Positions 47,576 through 59,838 of a stretch of DNA of 64,000 nt are shown here, piece by piece (the first letter of the stretch is position 1; each line of letters begins with the position of its first letter). Where the stretch lies: assembly GCA_037903355.1 (NCBI GenBank), contig JBAJFE010000060.1:1178001-1242000 (forward strand), written 5' to 3'. The notes beneath the pieces are model-generated. The model made no database searches and was not told the origin of the DNA. It saw only the letters and a list, made by a program, of their open reading frames with translations. The DNA comes from Trichuris trichiura (lineage: Eukaryota; Nematoda; Enoplea; Trichinellida; Trichuridae). The position numbers and the translations under genes are program-made.

Positions 47576-50500
47576 GTTAAAAGATGGCGACTGCGCGTAA
47601 TGTCAGTTAGCGCAGACAGTCGCAGTTTTCTTACGCCAAAATATAAATGTATTAGATATTAATACATGAAAAAATTGCATATGCAAAAATTTAGGTTTTT
47701 TGTTTTTGTTATATTATTGCCTCTGCAAAACTTGACCGTATCATGAGAATGCTAAAACATTTGAACCACACAGCGTGCATAAAGCAAATGGCCTTCTGAC
47801 ATGCTGTTTATTTGGAGCACACAAATTGCGGCAACATTTCAAGATTTTATTGGAAAACAAATGAAAGAAAGTTGTGCAAGCGTTATGCACTAATTAGAAT
47901 AGCAATTGGGAAAACATTAAGACAGTGAAAGGGCATGCAGAAATATGAATAGTTATTTTCTGACTGAGACGTGCGGAATACCAACTCGAAGCTTAGGTTG
48001 AAAGCTGCACATATATCATTTCAACGTACTGCCATTGTAAAAACAGAGGAACCCGGATTTTCAAGGACTTTGGAATGAGGTTGGCTATTGTCCAAGCCAC
48101 TGTAGCATTACACAACCATCAAAGCTCATATTCTCCGTTAGCCATCTGCGGCTAAAAATCTCAAACGTACCCACTTTCTACGCTCCACACTGGCGTCCAT
48201 TAAGTAGGTTTCGTGAAAAATATCGTCCGTGCGTTATCTTCAAGCCAAAAACTAGCTGACATATCGTGTTCAGGTTGACAGTCGGTTTCTGAATAGACGA
48301 TCGCACTCATGCGCATATCATCATGTTGGAGTACTGAACTTTTTCGCAAATCATAGCAACTAACACGTTCTTATACACACGATCGCCCGCATTTACGACA
48401 AATAATTCATTCCATCAGTATCCACTAGCAATCATCGACGCAGCGATGCTGACACGCAGCAAAGCTTCACAACCGTTGTTAATTAAAAGTGTTCTCAGGT
48501 ACGCAGATGACGGAAAAGCAAAGCAAGAAAGTGTACCTGAAAACAATTTTACGTGGAATTTGGTAACAATTTAAACCGGAGTTCTGGAAATTGTTAACCA
48601 GTTTTAAAGTAAGGGTAAGAAAAGGAAATTGCCGAAGTTGCTTCCAGCAACCATTTTTTACTCACAAGAAAATGAAAGGATGTACTTGACGATCACTATA
48701 AGCATCAATCTACCTGAGCATCATTATGCCAGCCACTTTAAGCTCGGCTTTTCGCTGTCAGACGCAGAGTGTGACTGCGCTTAACCGGCAGCTTGTTGCT
48801 TGCCGCGTGTGCTACCAGCCTAGATGATATTTGTACCCGTTCCCTTGACATAAGGTTTTATGGCAGCGGACAAGGAGCTGCGAAGATACACAGTGCTGGC
48901 TAATGATATGCTGAAGATTTCCGAGCAAGTGAATAACGCACTATGAAAGCTTGTTCGGAATTTAACGATATACTACAATGATTGCGGAACTCAGTCAGCT
49001 GAAGGATAATGACAGCGACACTGGGAGCGATGCACCCAGCGAAGAACCAACAACGATGATGGCTCGCAAGAAAAAAGACAGCCCACGAACGGTAGAGAAG
49101 AGACACGACGGCAGCTGAAAGCTCTGCATTTTGACAATAAGCGGCATCTAAACCAATACGCGTATTGGTGTCCTCGTCGACGGTGCTTCAGGAGACTGGT
49201 TTTCGGTTTCAGTCTTTTTCAGAAATCTTGAAAACGTCTAGTGCAGGAGTCTAGTTATCGCTAATCAGGAAACCCGCGAGGAGAATATAAAATAAGCGGC
49301 ATCAGCACAAACGACCGCTGGAAAACCGGGCGATATACAAAGATGAATTCAATGAATATTTGCCGGCCAAGAAATGATGGATATAGTAAGCCTGCACGTG
49401 AACACGTGGGCAAAAATATATTCCGATGGTGAGGCACTCGTTAATGACGAGACAATCTTGTCTCGTAGGTGAGAAGAACCATTGGGGAAGCCTCCATTAC
49501 CGGTCGGCGGGATGCGATGAATTGCTAGTATATATCCAGTTTTAATATGCCTGAAAAGAGGAGGCTACTTTTACTGATTTCGAGGATAAGTTGCCGCGGC
49601 TGTATATTAAATGACATGGGTTGCCTGTTAACAGATATTGTGCAGTGTGCTCAGCCGAACGATATTTCCTTCAAGGCGTATTAACCGGCATACGTACTGA
49701 CCATACAGCGCCTTCGTGTTCAGGCTATTGGCTACATGTATATGCGTTTGCCGGCGGTATAAAAGTAATTGAGCCTAAAGCCGTCAACTGAAGATATCAA
49801 ACAAAACGCCGACACCCCTTCTGACTATTCATGCAAGACATTAATTTACCAACGTCAAGGGGACACCATTAAGATATGCCTGTTGTGCTGGTGCATACTA
49901 ATGAGAGCCTTGGTGCTTCTTACTTGGAATCGAGTACATGTTTTGTACATATTTCACGAAACGTTCTTTCTCTTTATTTGTTCATATACTTTCACTACGA
50001 CGAGATTATGTCAGCATGTTACGCTTTGTATCGAATAAACTACTTATTTTGTTGGTGCATATGCTCATTCTTTACGCTTCTAATATTCTTTATTTACTAA
50101 TGGACACAGGAAGTCCCGAAAGCTGACGAACAATTGCTAGTCTAAATTAAATGACTTACTACTTATATTGGAAGAATAAATTACTTACCTTTGCAAAAAA
50201 AATTAATTCTTGTTTGCCGAATTCTCATGGCGAATATTGAGCATAAGTGTTCAGCGTCTGCTGGCTGCCACGCGAACTGAAACACCGGCAAAAATGTTTT
50301 TTTCAGGACTCAATATCTTAAAGCGAATAACTGTCTACTTAAGGAATAGCAGAGCATTTGTGCGATACATCACATTTTTAGACAGCGAATTCATGAACAG
50401 TATTAGCATTTTCGCAGACGTAATGAGGTCTCCGTCATGCTGCACAGCGACTAAGGCGGAACAGGAAAATAACATTCATCGGTTGTATGTTGGGAGTAAA

Positions 50501-52093
50501 AACTGGAATGTTGCCTGACAGTCTAATCCGTCAAAAGTCGCTTACTGTCAAGAATGACTTCAGCTGCTTCGTGATAAATCACTTATGACCAGCAGCCACC
50601 TATGAATCTGGCAGCCACTGATGATTAATAGCCTAACGCTTATATTCATGAACTCTTTCGTCGTAAGACCACGAGAAAGACAGTAATAACAAATCCTACC
50701 AATGCTAATCTGGTTCCTTTTTGTGAGATATGACTGTTAGGACCCTCTTTTTTAATACCAACAGCAGCGACGTGCTTCAAATACGTATAGTTTCAACCGC
50801 AGATGATCAATATTGAAGAAGCAAAGCGCCCTTCGTAAATCTTAACATCGCTACCAACAGAAATGGTCGATTACAAAAGTTCTGAAAAATAAGAATTCTG
50901 AGTTTTGTCAGCCATCCTTTACTGTTCTTATTTAAGCGTAAACCTAAAAGCAAAGACTACGTACTCATCTATGTTCTCCATTTTCGAAGTAGGCTTATAA
51001 AGCGTTCATCAGCTGTGTGCAATAGGAGAAAGCAGTCCAGCTTACCGATATCTTTCTTTTGATGTTCTGGACTGCAGCGCTACAAGAGCATATTATGTGA
51101 TGCTAGCGTTTAAGGCTTAACAACAAATAGTGCATCGCTGCTATTGTGGAGCGTTTGTGAGCTGTTGTGCAAAGAAAACCAACTGACCAATTGGACGTAC
51201 ATAACGTTTACTGGAAATAACGTTGACACTGGTTTCCAAAAGCAGTAAACTGAAAAATTCACCTATGATTTGCATATGCAAATTACTAGCACACTTGGTG
51301 TTCAGATCACTCACATTGGTTCTAAACTTTGTGATTCCAACAAACGATATGAGGAAATCAGACCCAATAAATTCTATAAATTCTACTTGCGGATGTCACA
51401 TCTTTGTGTATGTCTTTTGAAGACATTTACTGCGAAACTTAGATACGGATATGAAGCACCTGGGCGTGCCGTGTGAAAACATAGTCAACTCTCAACGAAC
51501 CATACGGCCTTCATGTCGAAGTGCGACTGGCCAGTGGAGCATTGCATTCAACGCGCAACTCTTCCCGTCTTTTCAGCTTAACGTTAAATAAGCAGAATAT
51601 CAAAGCTTACGATAGGGTCAAATATCGATTACTTAAGTAAACATTGTCGATTAATCGAAAAAAAGGTTCGCGAAAATTCCCGAAAAGGCAAAGGTAAAAT
51701 CAGGTCATCTGGGGAAAATGACCTTACGCAACCAATGAAAACAGCGAAGTAAGTGTATTCGCACATCTATATCAAAAATTCATAAGAAAAGCACTATCAT
51801 GCACACTCTCCGCCATTTTCAGCATCTGCTTAATCTTTTTCCTTGTATATAAAAGTTTTCACAAACAAAAATATGGCAAAAGCATTTTACATTAACGCAT
51901 GATGACCAATAGTTCACGAATGACCAAAAAAATTCCGATGCTAAATCCTTGCAATGGAAAACCTGCTTTTACTTTCGTTCTTCGGTACTGTACTATGTAC
52001 AAGCGCGCAACAAAAAGTGTTGTGTACTAGTCGATTCACTTGACCTTTGGCACATTGCGAAGTAATTTTCAACTTACTGGCAGCTAGTTCACT
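47576..52093. other. Gene-poor interval upstream of DNAJC9
   Basis: No convincing exon. A Ser/Glu/Lys-rich frame of about 46 codons near 48977-49117 has no family signal. Frames at 49769-50126 overlap in three phases and look random. Confidence 0.4.
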
Positions 52094-55000
52094 ATGGCAT
52101 CGCGATTACTCGAAGAAGAAACTCAAAAGTATTTTGGAACGCGGTGTCTTTATGCAGTTCTCGGCTTAGAAAGAAGCGAATCCATCACTTCAGAGCAGAG
52201 TAAGCTTCCTATCCTTCTTTCGTTCATTCCATTGTTATTAAGCTGACCAGCACATCCATGCTTTGTAATTTGGGTACTTTTAGCTTTCTTATTAAGGTAC
52301 CCATTTTATCAGCTTGTTTATCCGTCCAATTTTTGAGAGGAAAGCCTCGCAATAGCATCACGGCATGCTAACCACTTGACTTTAGCGCTGTTCTTTCTTT
52401 TCGCCGTCGGGCAGCGTAAAACATAATAGCGTGCAATGTGCACCACACTGTCGGGTTGAGCCAAAACGAACTGTGCATAATTTCCCCTAAACTAAGTTTC
52501 TCTAATATGAAGTACGTTCGCGCTTACAAGCATTTTTTGAAAGCGCTTGTTTACATAAGCAATTCTTTGCTGCAGCACTCCCACGCATTGACTCTTCAAA
52601 TTGCCTAACACGATGTAATCTCCCTGTTTCTATTCCAGAACTGTTATTCATTATTCAGTTGTCAACCTGCGGTGAACAACAACAGTAACAACGGTTTAAG
52701 AACATCGTTCCGTTAATGCTAGACGCTTATGAAGCAAACACATGATGACTCAGATGCGCAGTACTCATCTTGTTAATATTTATTATTCTGCCTGCGTAAG
52801 CGCAGTTTTTAGGATACAGTTCTCCGGTTCAGACATTACGGCTGACGTGTCAAACTGACGAATTTAGTTATTCATTCAGCGAAAGTGTGAATTAAAACGA
52901 ATGGCAGACTTTCAACACGCAAAAGGTTCATCTATCAGCTCTTCCTAAAAAAGAATAAACGTAATCGCCACCAGTGTAACGGCGACGAGAGAACGTTGAT
53001 TTATATTTTTCTTACGTTCAGTAATGACTACGCAAACGTTTGTAGTATAACCGTGGAAAAGTTTTGGCAAAAGTTCCTTCATTTGCATAAGATGATCTAA
53101 TGAACAAGTTCAGTACAAGTTGGCTATGTGAATCAGCTCCGATATACTGTGGATTACTGCTCCAGTGGAGCAATCGCCAAGAAATTTGAAAGGCAAACGC
53201 ATCCTACTTTTTCGTTAATGTAGTCACAATGTCTGTACTTATAAGCGCTTATCATTGTTATTATTTGTATAAACATCGTTTCTCATATCATTCTTTTGTT
53301 TAGTATCAGATGCGTGCTATAAAGCTGTACAGATGTATCTTCCGGGGAAGTATGAAGAAAGTAAGAAAGCAGAGGCGAGAAAGAAGTTTGATCTGGTAAC
53401 CAAGGCCTTTGTTGCTTTGCATAGCGATGAGAGAAGGAACAATTATCTCAGAACAGGTAGTAAATAATGAACAACATTTAATATCATTGCATTGTATTTC
53501 GATTATTTGAAGGAGCAATAGACCTAAGTGGCCTTTACGATGATCGATTTTGGCAAATGTACTTTCGAAATTTGTACAAGAAAATTCACGGCCCGTTACT
53601 GGAGGCATTTGTCGAAATTTACAAAGGTATGTGTTTCGTCATAACTTGTCGTCCATAACTGCGTTTAAATGAGAATGATTCTATAATTGTGTTGAAGTTG
53701 GCAACTGCTTCCTATACTGTTACTGTTTATTAAGATTAGTTGTTCATCTTAGTTCAGATATTTAAATACTTTTATTAAACTTTAGTATAAATAGTTATTG
53801 TGCTTTTTGCCGCAACAGTTTGAAGCTATCGCTACTGATTATTTTGGCATGTTTATTTGAATGATCCTTTTAAACCGGAATTCATTTTGCTGTTCAAACT
53901 ACTCTATAACAACAATCTGCGTTGTCGGATGTGTTAGTGCGGTTTGTATTTATTCTTTCCACGCACGTAAAGCAACTGCTCTTCTCAGCACTTAACTATG
54001 GTAACGGAACTTCAGTGTCTGCATTAATCACTGAACACTATCACATGTAATAATAAAACATAGTAAAGTAAAATGTGAGTTTGTTTTTGCGCTGTAAAAT
54101 AGAGTATGCGGTAATTCACTTGACTCAATACAGTTATCGCCTCAGCGCTGGAAGACTATTTCAGAAACAATTTTTTTAATCCATTAAAACATTGCATATG
54201 CTCAGAACTTGAAGAGCGAACCTGTTCATTCGCACGTTAGCATTCCTTATACATTTTGCTTTTTGTGACAAAGTAGACTACGACTGCTATGGCATTATCA
54301 CATATCAATTGTATTTAAGAAAATCAATTTATCGTATGAAACTTTTTCGCACCTTACGGCAACACATGAATAGTGTATAGACCAATATTTTGTTGCTGCG
54401 TAGCTCAATTAGATTCCTTAAAAGGCAGTGTACAAGAACTGCCGGTGATTGAATAGATTTGACAGCGGTGGAACTACGTGTCATTGGTAGAGTCTTCTGT
54501 TCACGGAAATTTATTGTTAGCATGGAATGATAAAAGTTACTAAGTGTACTTTTGTGTTTACTTCATTTGGACAGTACTGTCATGAAGTGAGTCTTAAACT
54601 CTTAGACAAGTGGTTTTGAGTTTTCGAATATTTCATATCCGTGGTCTATTTCCTTTCTTACATGCAGCAGTGATGGTGCCAGAAGGATTCGTAAACTCGT
54701 AATAAATTATAGTTCCCTTGAAACTATGAGCCCTTTCTTCAATTGTCGCGTAACGGCGACTTAAACATGTTCTTAGAAAGTTGTATGGTTACGTTAGGGC
54801 TTCAGGTTTGCTATAATAGCAGGATATGAGCTTTTGCTTTTACCGGTTTCAAAGCTTCGTAAATGCATGTTCAAATCGTGATGATAAATACGTCTCAGAA
54901 AGATGACTAACATACCAGTGATACAGGAAAATAAAGTGCAGATATGAAATGTGCAGTAAACGTTTACCGTTTTCCACACCTTTGAATTGCTACACGTAAT

Positions 55001-55793
55001 TCAGTGTTTGTACATTGACTCTCTTATGCTTGATTTCTTTTTGTAGAATTCAGAGCTCCGCCTGTTTTTTTAATTATTTTTAAAAGTTAAATTAAACTTG
55101 ATTCACGCAAGTCTTTCATGCACTGGATAGAGTTTACTCGTAAATAGGTTAACGTTACTTTGTGAAAATGGGAAATAAGGTGGCGTCTTTATCTTTCACG
55201 CAGCCGCAGAAGAATAAGCATGATTGCTTAGAGTTATTTGCGCAACTTGCGAGATGGTATGCTAATTAACCATTCGAATAACACCATTTTGAGCAAAAAA
55301 GATTCTGCAAAGTTCCTAGCGAAATTTACATGTTGCACAATTGTTAAGGATCCGAAGAGGAGAAACGCGACCTCGCAAGGGCCTACAAGCGGCATAACGG
55401 AAATTATGACGATATGCTTATAACAATGATAATGGGGGAAAAAGAGGACATCCCTCGTTATCGTGAAATGATCGAAGGAATGATTGCTGCAGGCGAGCTA
55501 AAATTGGAAGGTGACACAGCAAATAATGAAGTGAGTAGATGCAGAATTTTACTTTTCATAAGACATTTTGTTAATAGCGCGCTTCGACGGTGGAGGGAAA
55601 TGAAGCATTGGAGCCAACAGATCAGCCGTGTAGCAGCAGATCATTAGTCCAAAGAAATGAAAGCAGAAATGCTAGAATACGTCGTGCGAATAAGTTGAGA
55701 AAGCGAGCTCGAAAATACAAACGCCCAATTCGCGTGCGTCGTCTGAGAAGTTGGTACAAAACACGGTGGAATCTTCGTTCTTCATTCTTTTGA
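52094..55793 (+). CDS. DNAJC9: DNAJC9-like J-domain histone chaperone
   Basis: Exons 52094-52199, 53304-53456, 53513-53626, 55349-55530, 55578-55793 (771 nt, 256 aa; human 260 aa). Order and spacing follow DNAJC9: KYFGTRCLYAVLGLER (J-domain helix I), ISDACYKAVQMYLPGKYEE (helix II and loop), EARKKFDLVTKAFVAL..ERRNNYL (helices III-IV), then FWQMYFRNLYKKI...FVEIYKGSEEE and AYKRHNGNYDDM..MIMGEKEDIPRYREMI..MIAAGELK, the histone H3-H4-binding region. The last exon is strongly basic (NKLRKRARKYKRPIRVRRLRS), plausibly nuclear. DNAJC9 holds H3-H4 and passes them to HSP70. The catalytic HPD of the J-domain is absent: the loop reads QMYLPGK where human has QVHPDR. Introns 1 and 3 are long (1.1 and 1.7 kb) for this window. 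The orthology call is strong and Hsp70 stimulation is doubtful. Confidence 0.87.
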
Positions 55794-58605
55794 TATGTTA
55801 CGCATCGTTACTTTTTCATTACTCCAATATAACCATTATGCTTGTATTACTATACGGACAAAGTAATTGCTTTTATGTTTTCAACAGCAAAGGACCGCCT
55901 ACGTTAAAGTAAAGCAATAAATACTCTGCATGTTTTCCTCTTAGCAATTGTTCGTTTCGAATTGGCGACTTAATAGACGTCCTACTTTGCCTATAGCAAA
56001 ATTAGGAGACTCTATTTACATTATTCGCTTTGTCAGCCCTGTCCCTAACGTCATCGTTGCCCAAATTGGAAGTTTCGAGTTTTTGTGAGCAATGGGAGGG
56101 CTATGTTAGTATTTTAAAAATCTGAAGATTCCATCTCATATTGTCGTTCATGCTAGTACATGTAAGACGAATACATGTGTAGGAAGAAAATTAAACTGTT
56201 GGCAGTGTGGGCATTTGACATTGCTCAACGCGTACACGACCGCGCAACTATTTGACCTTAGATTAAAGTGAAAGAAATTTGCATATTAAAATAAAAGTGA
56301 ATACTGTGAATGTAATCTAACGGCTGCCTAAATGAGAACAAGTTGAAATGATTAATTTTAATCAGTGTTGAATGAATGAAGTAGTATAGTATTTTGGTTT
56401 ATAAAATCTCATTGCTTTCGAATGCGGTTTTGTTTTCGTCTTTTTGGTAAGCGCAAATGCATTCTAAGAAAAGCTTCCAAAAATTTTCAGTTTGGAATTT
56501 TATTGGCGTACAAAATCAGTGCTTGACAGTGGCGAATAAACTGCATGCATGATAAAGTAAAAACACTGAGAGTGTGATGGTGATAAGATATGCACATAAA
56601 TGAAGGATAAATTCCTTATTAATAGAACAGGTATGTTCACTAGTTGTTCTGCCCATGCGCTGATCAATTCCTTATTCTAGTGATAGCAGAATGAGCAAAC
56701 GTTTTCCATGCATGTGGATTTCCGGACTTTGAAGCATTCTTCTACGACGGAAGCTTATGTTACAGGCGCATTTTGAACGGGAATCCGTTCAGGCTTCACG
56801 CAAGTAGGCATTAATGGGTTTCGCAAAAGATATCATTCAAGGAAACTGACTGCATAGTGTATTGTCCCGTTTTGCCAATCAGTACCCAGGATGAGTTGAC
56901 ACAGCTTTGTGTTAAAAAGTCGACGACGTTTGTGGGAGCGGTCACCTCAATGAAGGCTTCCTTTATATCATGAAGTAAAGTAGTTGCCAGCGAATTGGAG
57001 ACGGATGATATGTTCTTTAAAACGAAGCAGCGTGTGGTGTCAGAATCGAACGTAATTCAGCCGCAGTTCAATCTCATATCTTTTCATTAATACTAAAGCT
57101 TGAAGCTTTTATTACTAGCATTTCATCGCATCCGTTCGTCCAAACGAACGGGCCGGCCGTGCTAAACTGCCGGCAGGGACAGTACCGCACCCGAGTGAAG
57201 CTGAAGGATCATCCAGCTTTTTCGTACGTTCTTCAATTTCTAACTGTCGGTAACAGCATCGTTCCATATCATCGAGTTTTCTTATAAAACAGCTGCGATT
57301 GTTCAGCATATCGTCAGTCACTAATCAACAATCCGCATCCATATGGCCAGTTTTCAGTTATTCTAAAGCGTACGCATTTGTACTTCGACTAATGGATAAC
57401 GGAACCAGGACTATATCATAAAGCTGCACGACGGAAGGCACCCACAAGACATTGTGTGCACTAGAGAGACCTTTTGCAGGCAGCTGACTGATTCAATGAA
57501 CGACTACTCACTCAAGATGCACTGCCGCTGCCAAGTTTAAAGTGCTGTCAGTTATGCTGCTATATTGATGCGCAGGTTCCACTGGTGCCAAACTGATTGA
57601 TAAATGCATTGACACGGTTTTTTAAGAAAACAAGATGCATAAAAACTGCTTTTCAGAATTTTTATACTGCGCTGAAATAGTAGCTGAGGAAATGTAAGAC
57701 CGTTTTCAAAGGTTGCGCTGATTTCCCGCATAAATCCAGCCAAACAAGATTATACTGTTTTCAAGTAGCGAAAGTTTAAATGAATAAAATTTTTCGTTTT
57801 TCCAAAACTCAAAATCTGCCAGTTAAGTTCGAGTCGACGACTACTTAGACTAGCAATGCGGTAGATGATAGAAGCGTTAAGTGATTCCTTTCTTTGGCAA
57901 TCGATATGCAGCGTGTAGGAACCAAACTGGACCAAATAGTATGCTTGGCTGATCAGCAGAGAACTAAGTTCCAGCTTTTGAAACATTTTGCTATGATGTC
58001 TGGAAAGACATTTATGATCATCAGGTTCACATAATGGCCCAACGTTTTACACGTGCGAGCTTAAGTGGCCACTGGCGTCCAGGTGTACGGAAACAGTTTC
58101 CATCATGCAGGCATTAGTTATTCTTTGTATTACAAAAGAAGACTAACTTAGAACTGGAATTAGTTGTGGAAAAATATTACTATTCCCGCAAGAACCGGTT
58201 GGCGTAAACTGGATTGCAAAATCAATCCATCACACTCTTCGCTATTATCAGCATGGAAAGTGGTTGCCTCGCAGAAACCCTCTAAACATTGGCTTCGCTT
58301 GTAACACTACGTAACAGGCACAGTGGCTGACTTGGAGGCCACGTCGAGTCAGCCCAGGTACACCTTGTTCATGCTTATCCGTTAAGCTGAAGCATGGAAC
58401 GTTTATTCATCGCTAAAACAGGTTGGCGACCATGCACTAATACCGTCTGCTTTTGAAAGTGGATAAAAGGAAAACGTTCGCGCTTCGACCTGGAAAGCAA
58501 AGGCCACAAATGATTCGACGAGCTGGCCAAAACGCAGCGACGAATAAACATTGACAATATTGTCCAATATGAACAAGAAGAGATAAAGCGTGCAGCGTCG
58601 AATGG
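55794..58605. other. Intergenic between DNAJC9 and ANGEL
   Basis: No gene, RNA or repeat recognised; only short frames on both strands. Confidence 0.4.
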
Positions 58606-59838
58606 TCAGTGGACAAATTCAAACTCGGCCAACAGTGGAATATGGTCCGATCCGCATTGGGCATTTGGCAAGTAGCCAACGCGATTTAAAATCTCGCTGC
58701 AACTCAACAATTCCAGTCGACGTTTGCAGCGCAACTTTTCGACAATCGAATGTGGCCCTTGCGGATAAAAGGAAACAGTTTTCACCGACGGCGAATAAAA
58801 CATATGATCTACCCAGCCAGTGTTGATACCTATTACAAAGCTGACCCAGTCGATCTCGGATGGCTGCTCGCAGTCGTAAACGGGAGTAAATTTTAACTGA
58901 TGACCAACATAAGCTTGTTTGTCCAAAGCTGAGTCTGCATGGGATCCACTTTGAGCGAGGTCTGCGTGAAAGCGGCAGGATCGCTCAGATATTGCCGCAG
59001 CTTCAGGTAAAAGTGGATATCCAACCCTGGGACCACCAAGCACTCCTTGACCAGACACCTCATGACGTGGTAGAGCTTCGTAAAAGAGCTTACCCTTAGT
59101 TAGGAACCAATACAAAGGAGACGAGGCTGTAGCATTGAAATCACCGCAAAGGATCACTGGTCTAAAGCCGACAGAACCTGTCGAAGCGACTTGCTGAAGG
59201 TGTGCCAGAAGAAGAGCCACCTGACAGAGCTTAACGTCGCCTAGGCGCTCGTTGAATAACAAATGGGTATTGGCCACAACGATCTCGTGGTTCAAATCCG
59301 GGTTTGAGGACGTTGGCTCTTTGCCAAGCACCTTCAGGCAGACGACAAGGCCAATATTGTCGCAAACTAGCGACGTACCCGGCATAAAGTATTCAACCTC
59401 ACGAATTTTGACCAGTTCAAACTTGTTTGCTTTCCAAAAGGTTGCGCAACCGTCAGCCTTCAGCTTCGTCTTTCTTTTGTAGGCACCCTTGTAGCCGAGC
59501 TGATTGAACAACTTTTCATAATAGCTGTCAAATTGATCCGCCTGCACTTCTTGCAAGCAAAATATATCAGCGTCAAGGTGTACAAATTCCTGGGACAAAG
59601 CATGCCATCTCTTAGCCCATTGTATTTCACTTTCGCGACACAGGTGGTAGAGATACATAGTTCTCTCCATTGTGTCTTGGCAGAGAACGTTGTAGGAACA
59701 AAGGGTGAAAGCTATTGGATTTAGTATCATCATCTCCTGCGGAGACAAGTGACACGAGCAGGGCAAATCCTGCCACACCCTTCGCAAATTTCCAACCAGC
59801 GGTTTTTCCGGTGCCGGACATTGATGCCTTCTGTTCAC
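58606..59838 (-). CDS. ANGEL/CCR4-type endonuclease-exonuclease-phosphatase protein
   Basis: One uninterrupted 410-codon frame. After RRVWQDLP it shows the full EEP fold of the ANGEL branch of CCR4 proteins: FTLCSYNVLCQD, ADIFCLQEVQADQF (metal-binding Glu), KADGCATFWKANKFEL, DNIGLVVCL, VVANTHLLFN, ILCGDFNATASSPLY (catalytic Asp and Asn), KGKLFYEALP, VDHMFYSP and CGSDHIPLLAEFEF (Asp-His). All key residues are intact. ANGEL proteins act on RNA ends (ANGEL2 as a 2',3'-cyclic phosphatase; others bind eIF4E or resemble deadenylases), so the substrate is RNA but the exact reaction is open. The first ATG of the frame was chosen; it lies about 18 residues before the conserved block. The absence of introns contrasts with every other gene here. 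Confidence 0.9.
   Translation of the reverse strand: MNRRHQCPAPEKPLVGNLRRVWQDLPCSCHLSPQEMMILNPIAFTLCSYNVLCQDTMERTMYLYHLCRESEIQWAKRWHALSQEFVHLDADIFCLQEVQADQFDSYYEKLFNQLGYKGAYKRKTKLKADGCATFWKANKFELVKIREVEYFMPGTSLVCDNIGLVVCLKVLGKEPTSSNPDLNHEIVVANTHLLFNERLGDVKLCQVALLLAHLQQVASTGSVGFRPVILCGDFNATASSPLYWFLTKGKLFYEALPRHEVSGQGVLGGPRVGYPLLPEAAAISERSCRFHADLAQSGSHADSALDKQAYVGHQLKFTPVYDCEQPSEIDWVSFVIGINTGWVDHMFYSPSVKTVSFYPQGPHSIVEKLRCKRRLELLSCSEILNRVGYLPNAQCGSDHIPLLAEFEFVH

Noticed and set aside
49769..50126. Three overlapping plus-strand frames of 62-89 codons
   Set aside because: Three open phases over the same bases reflect composition rather than coding.
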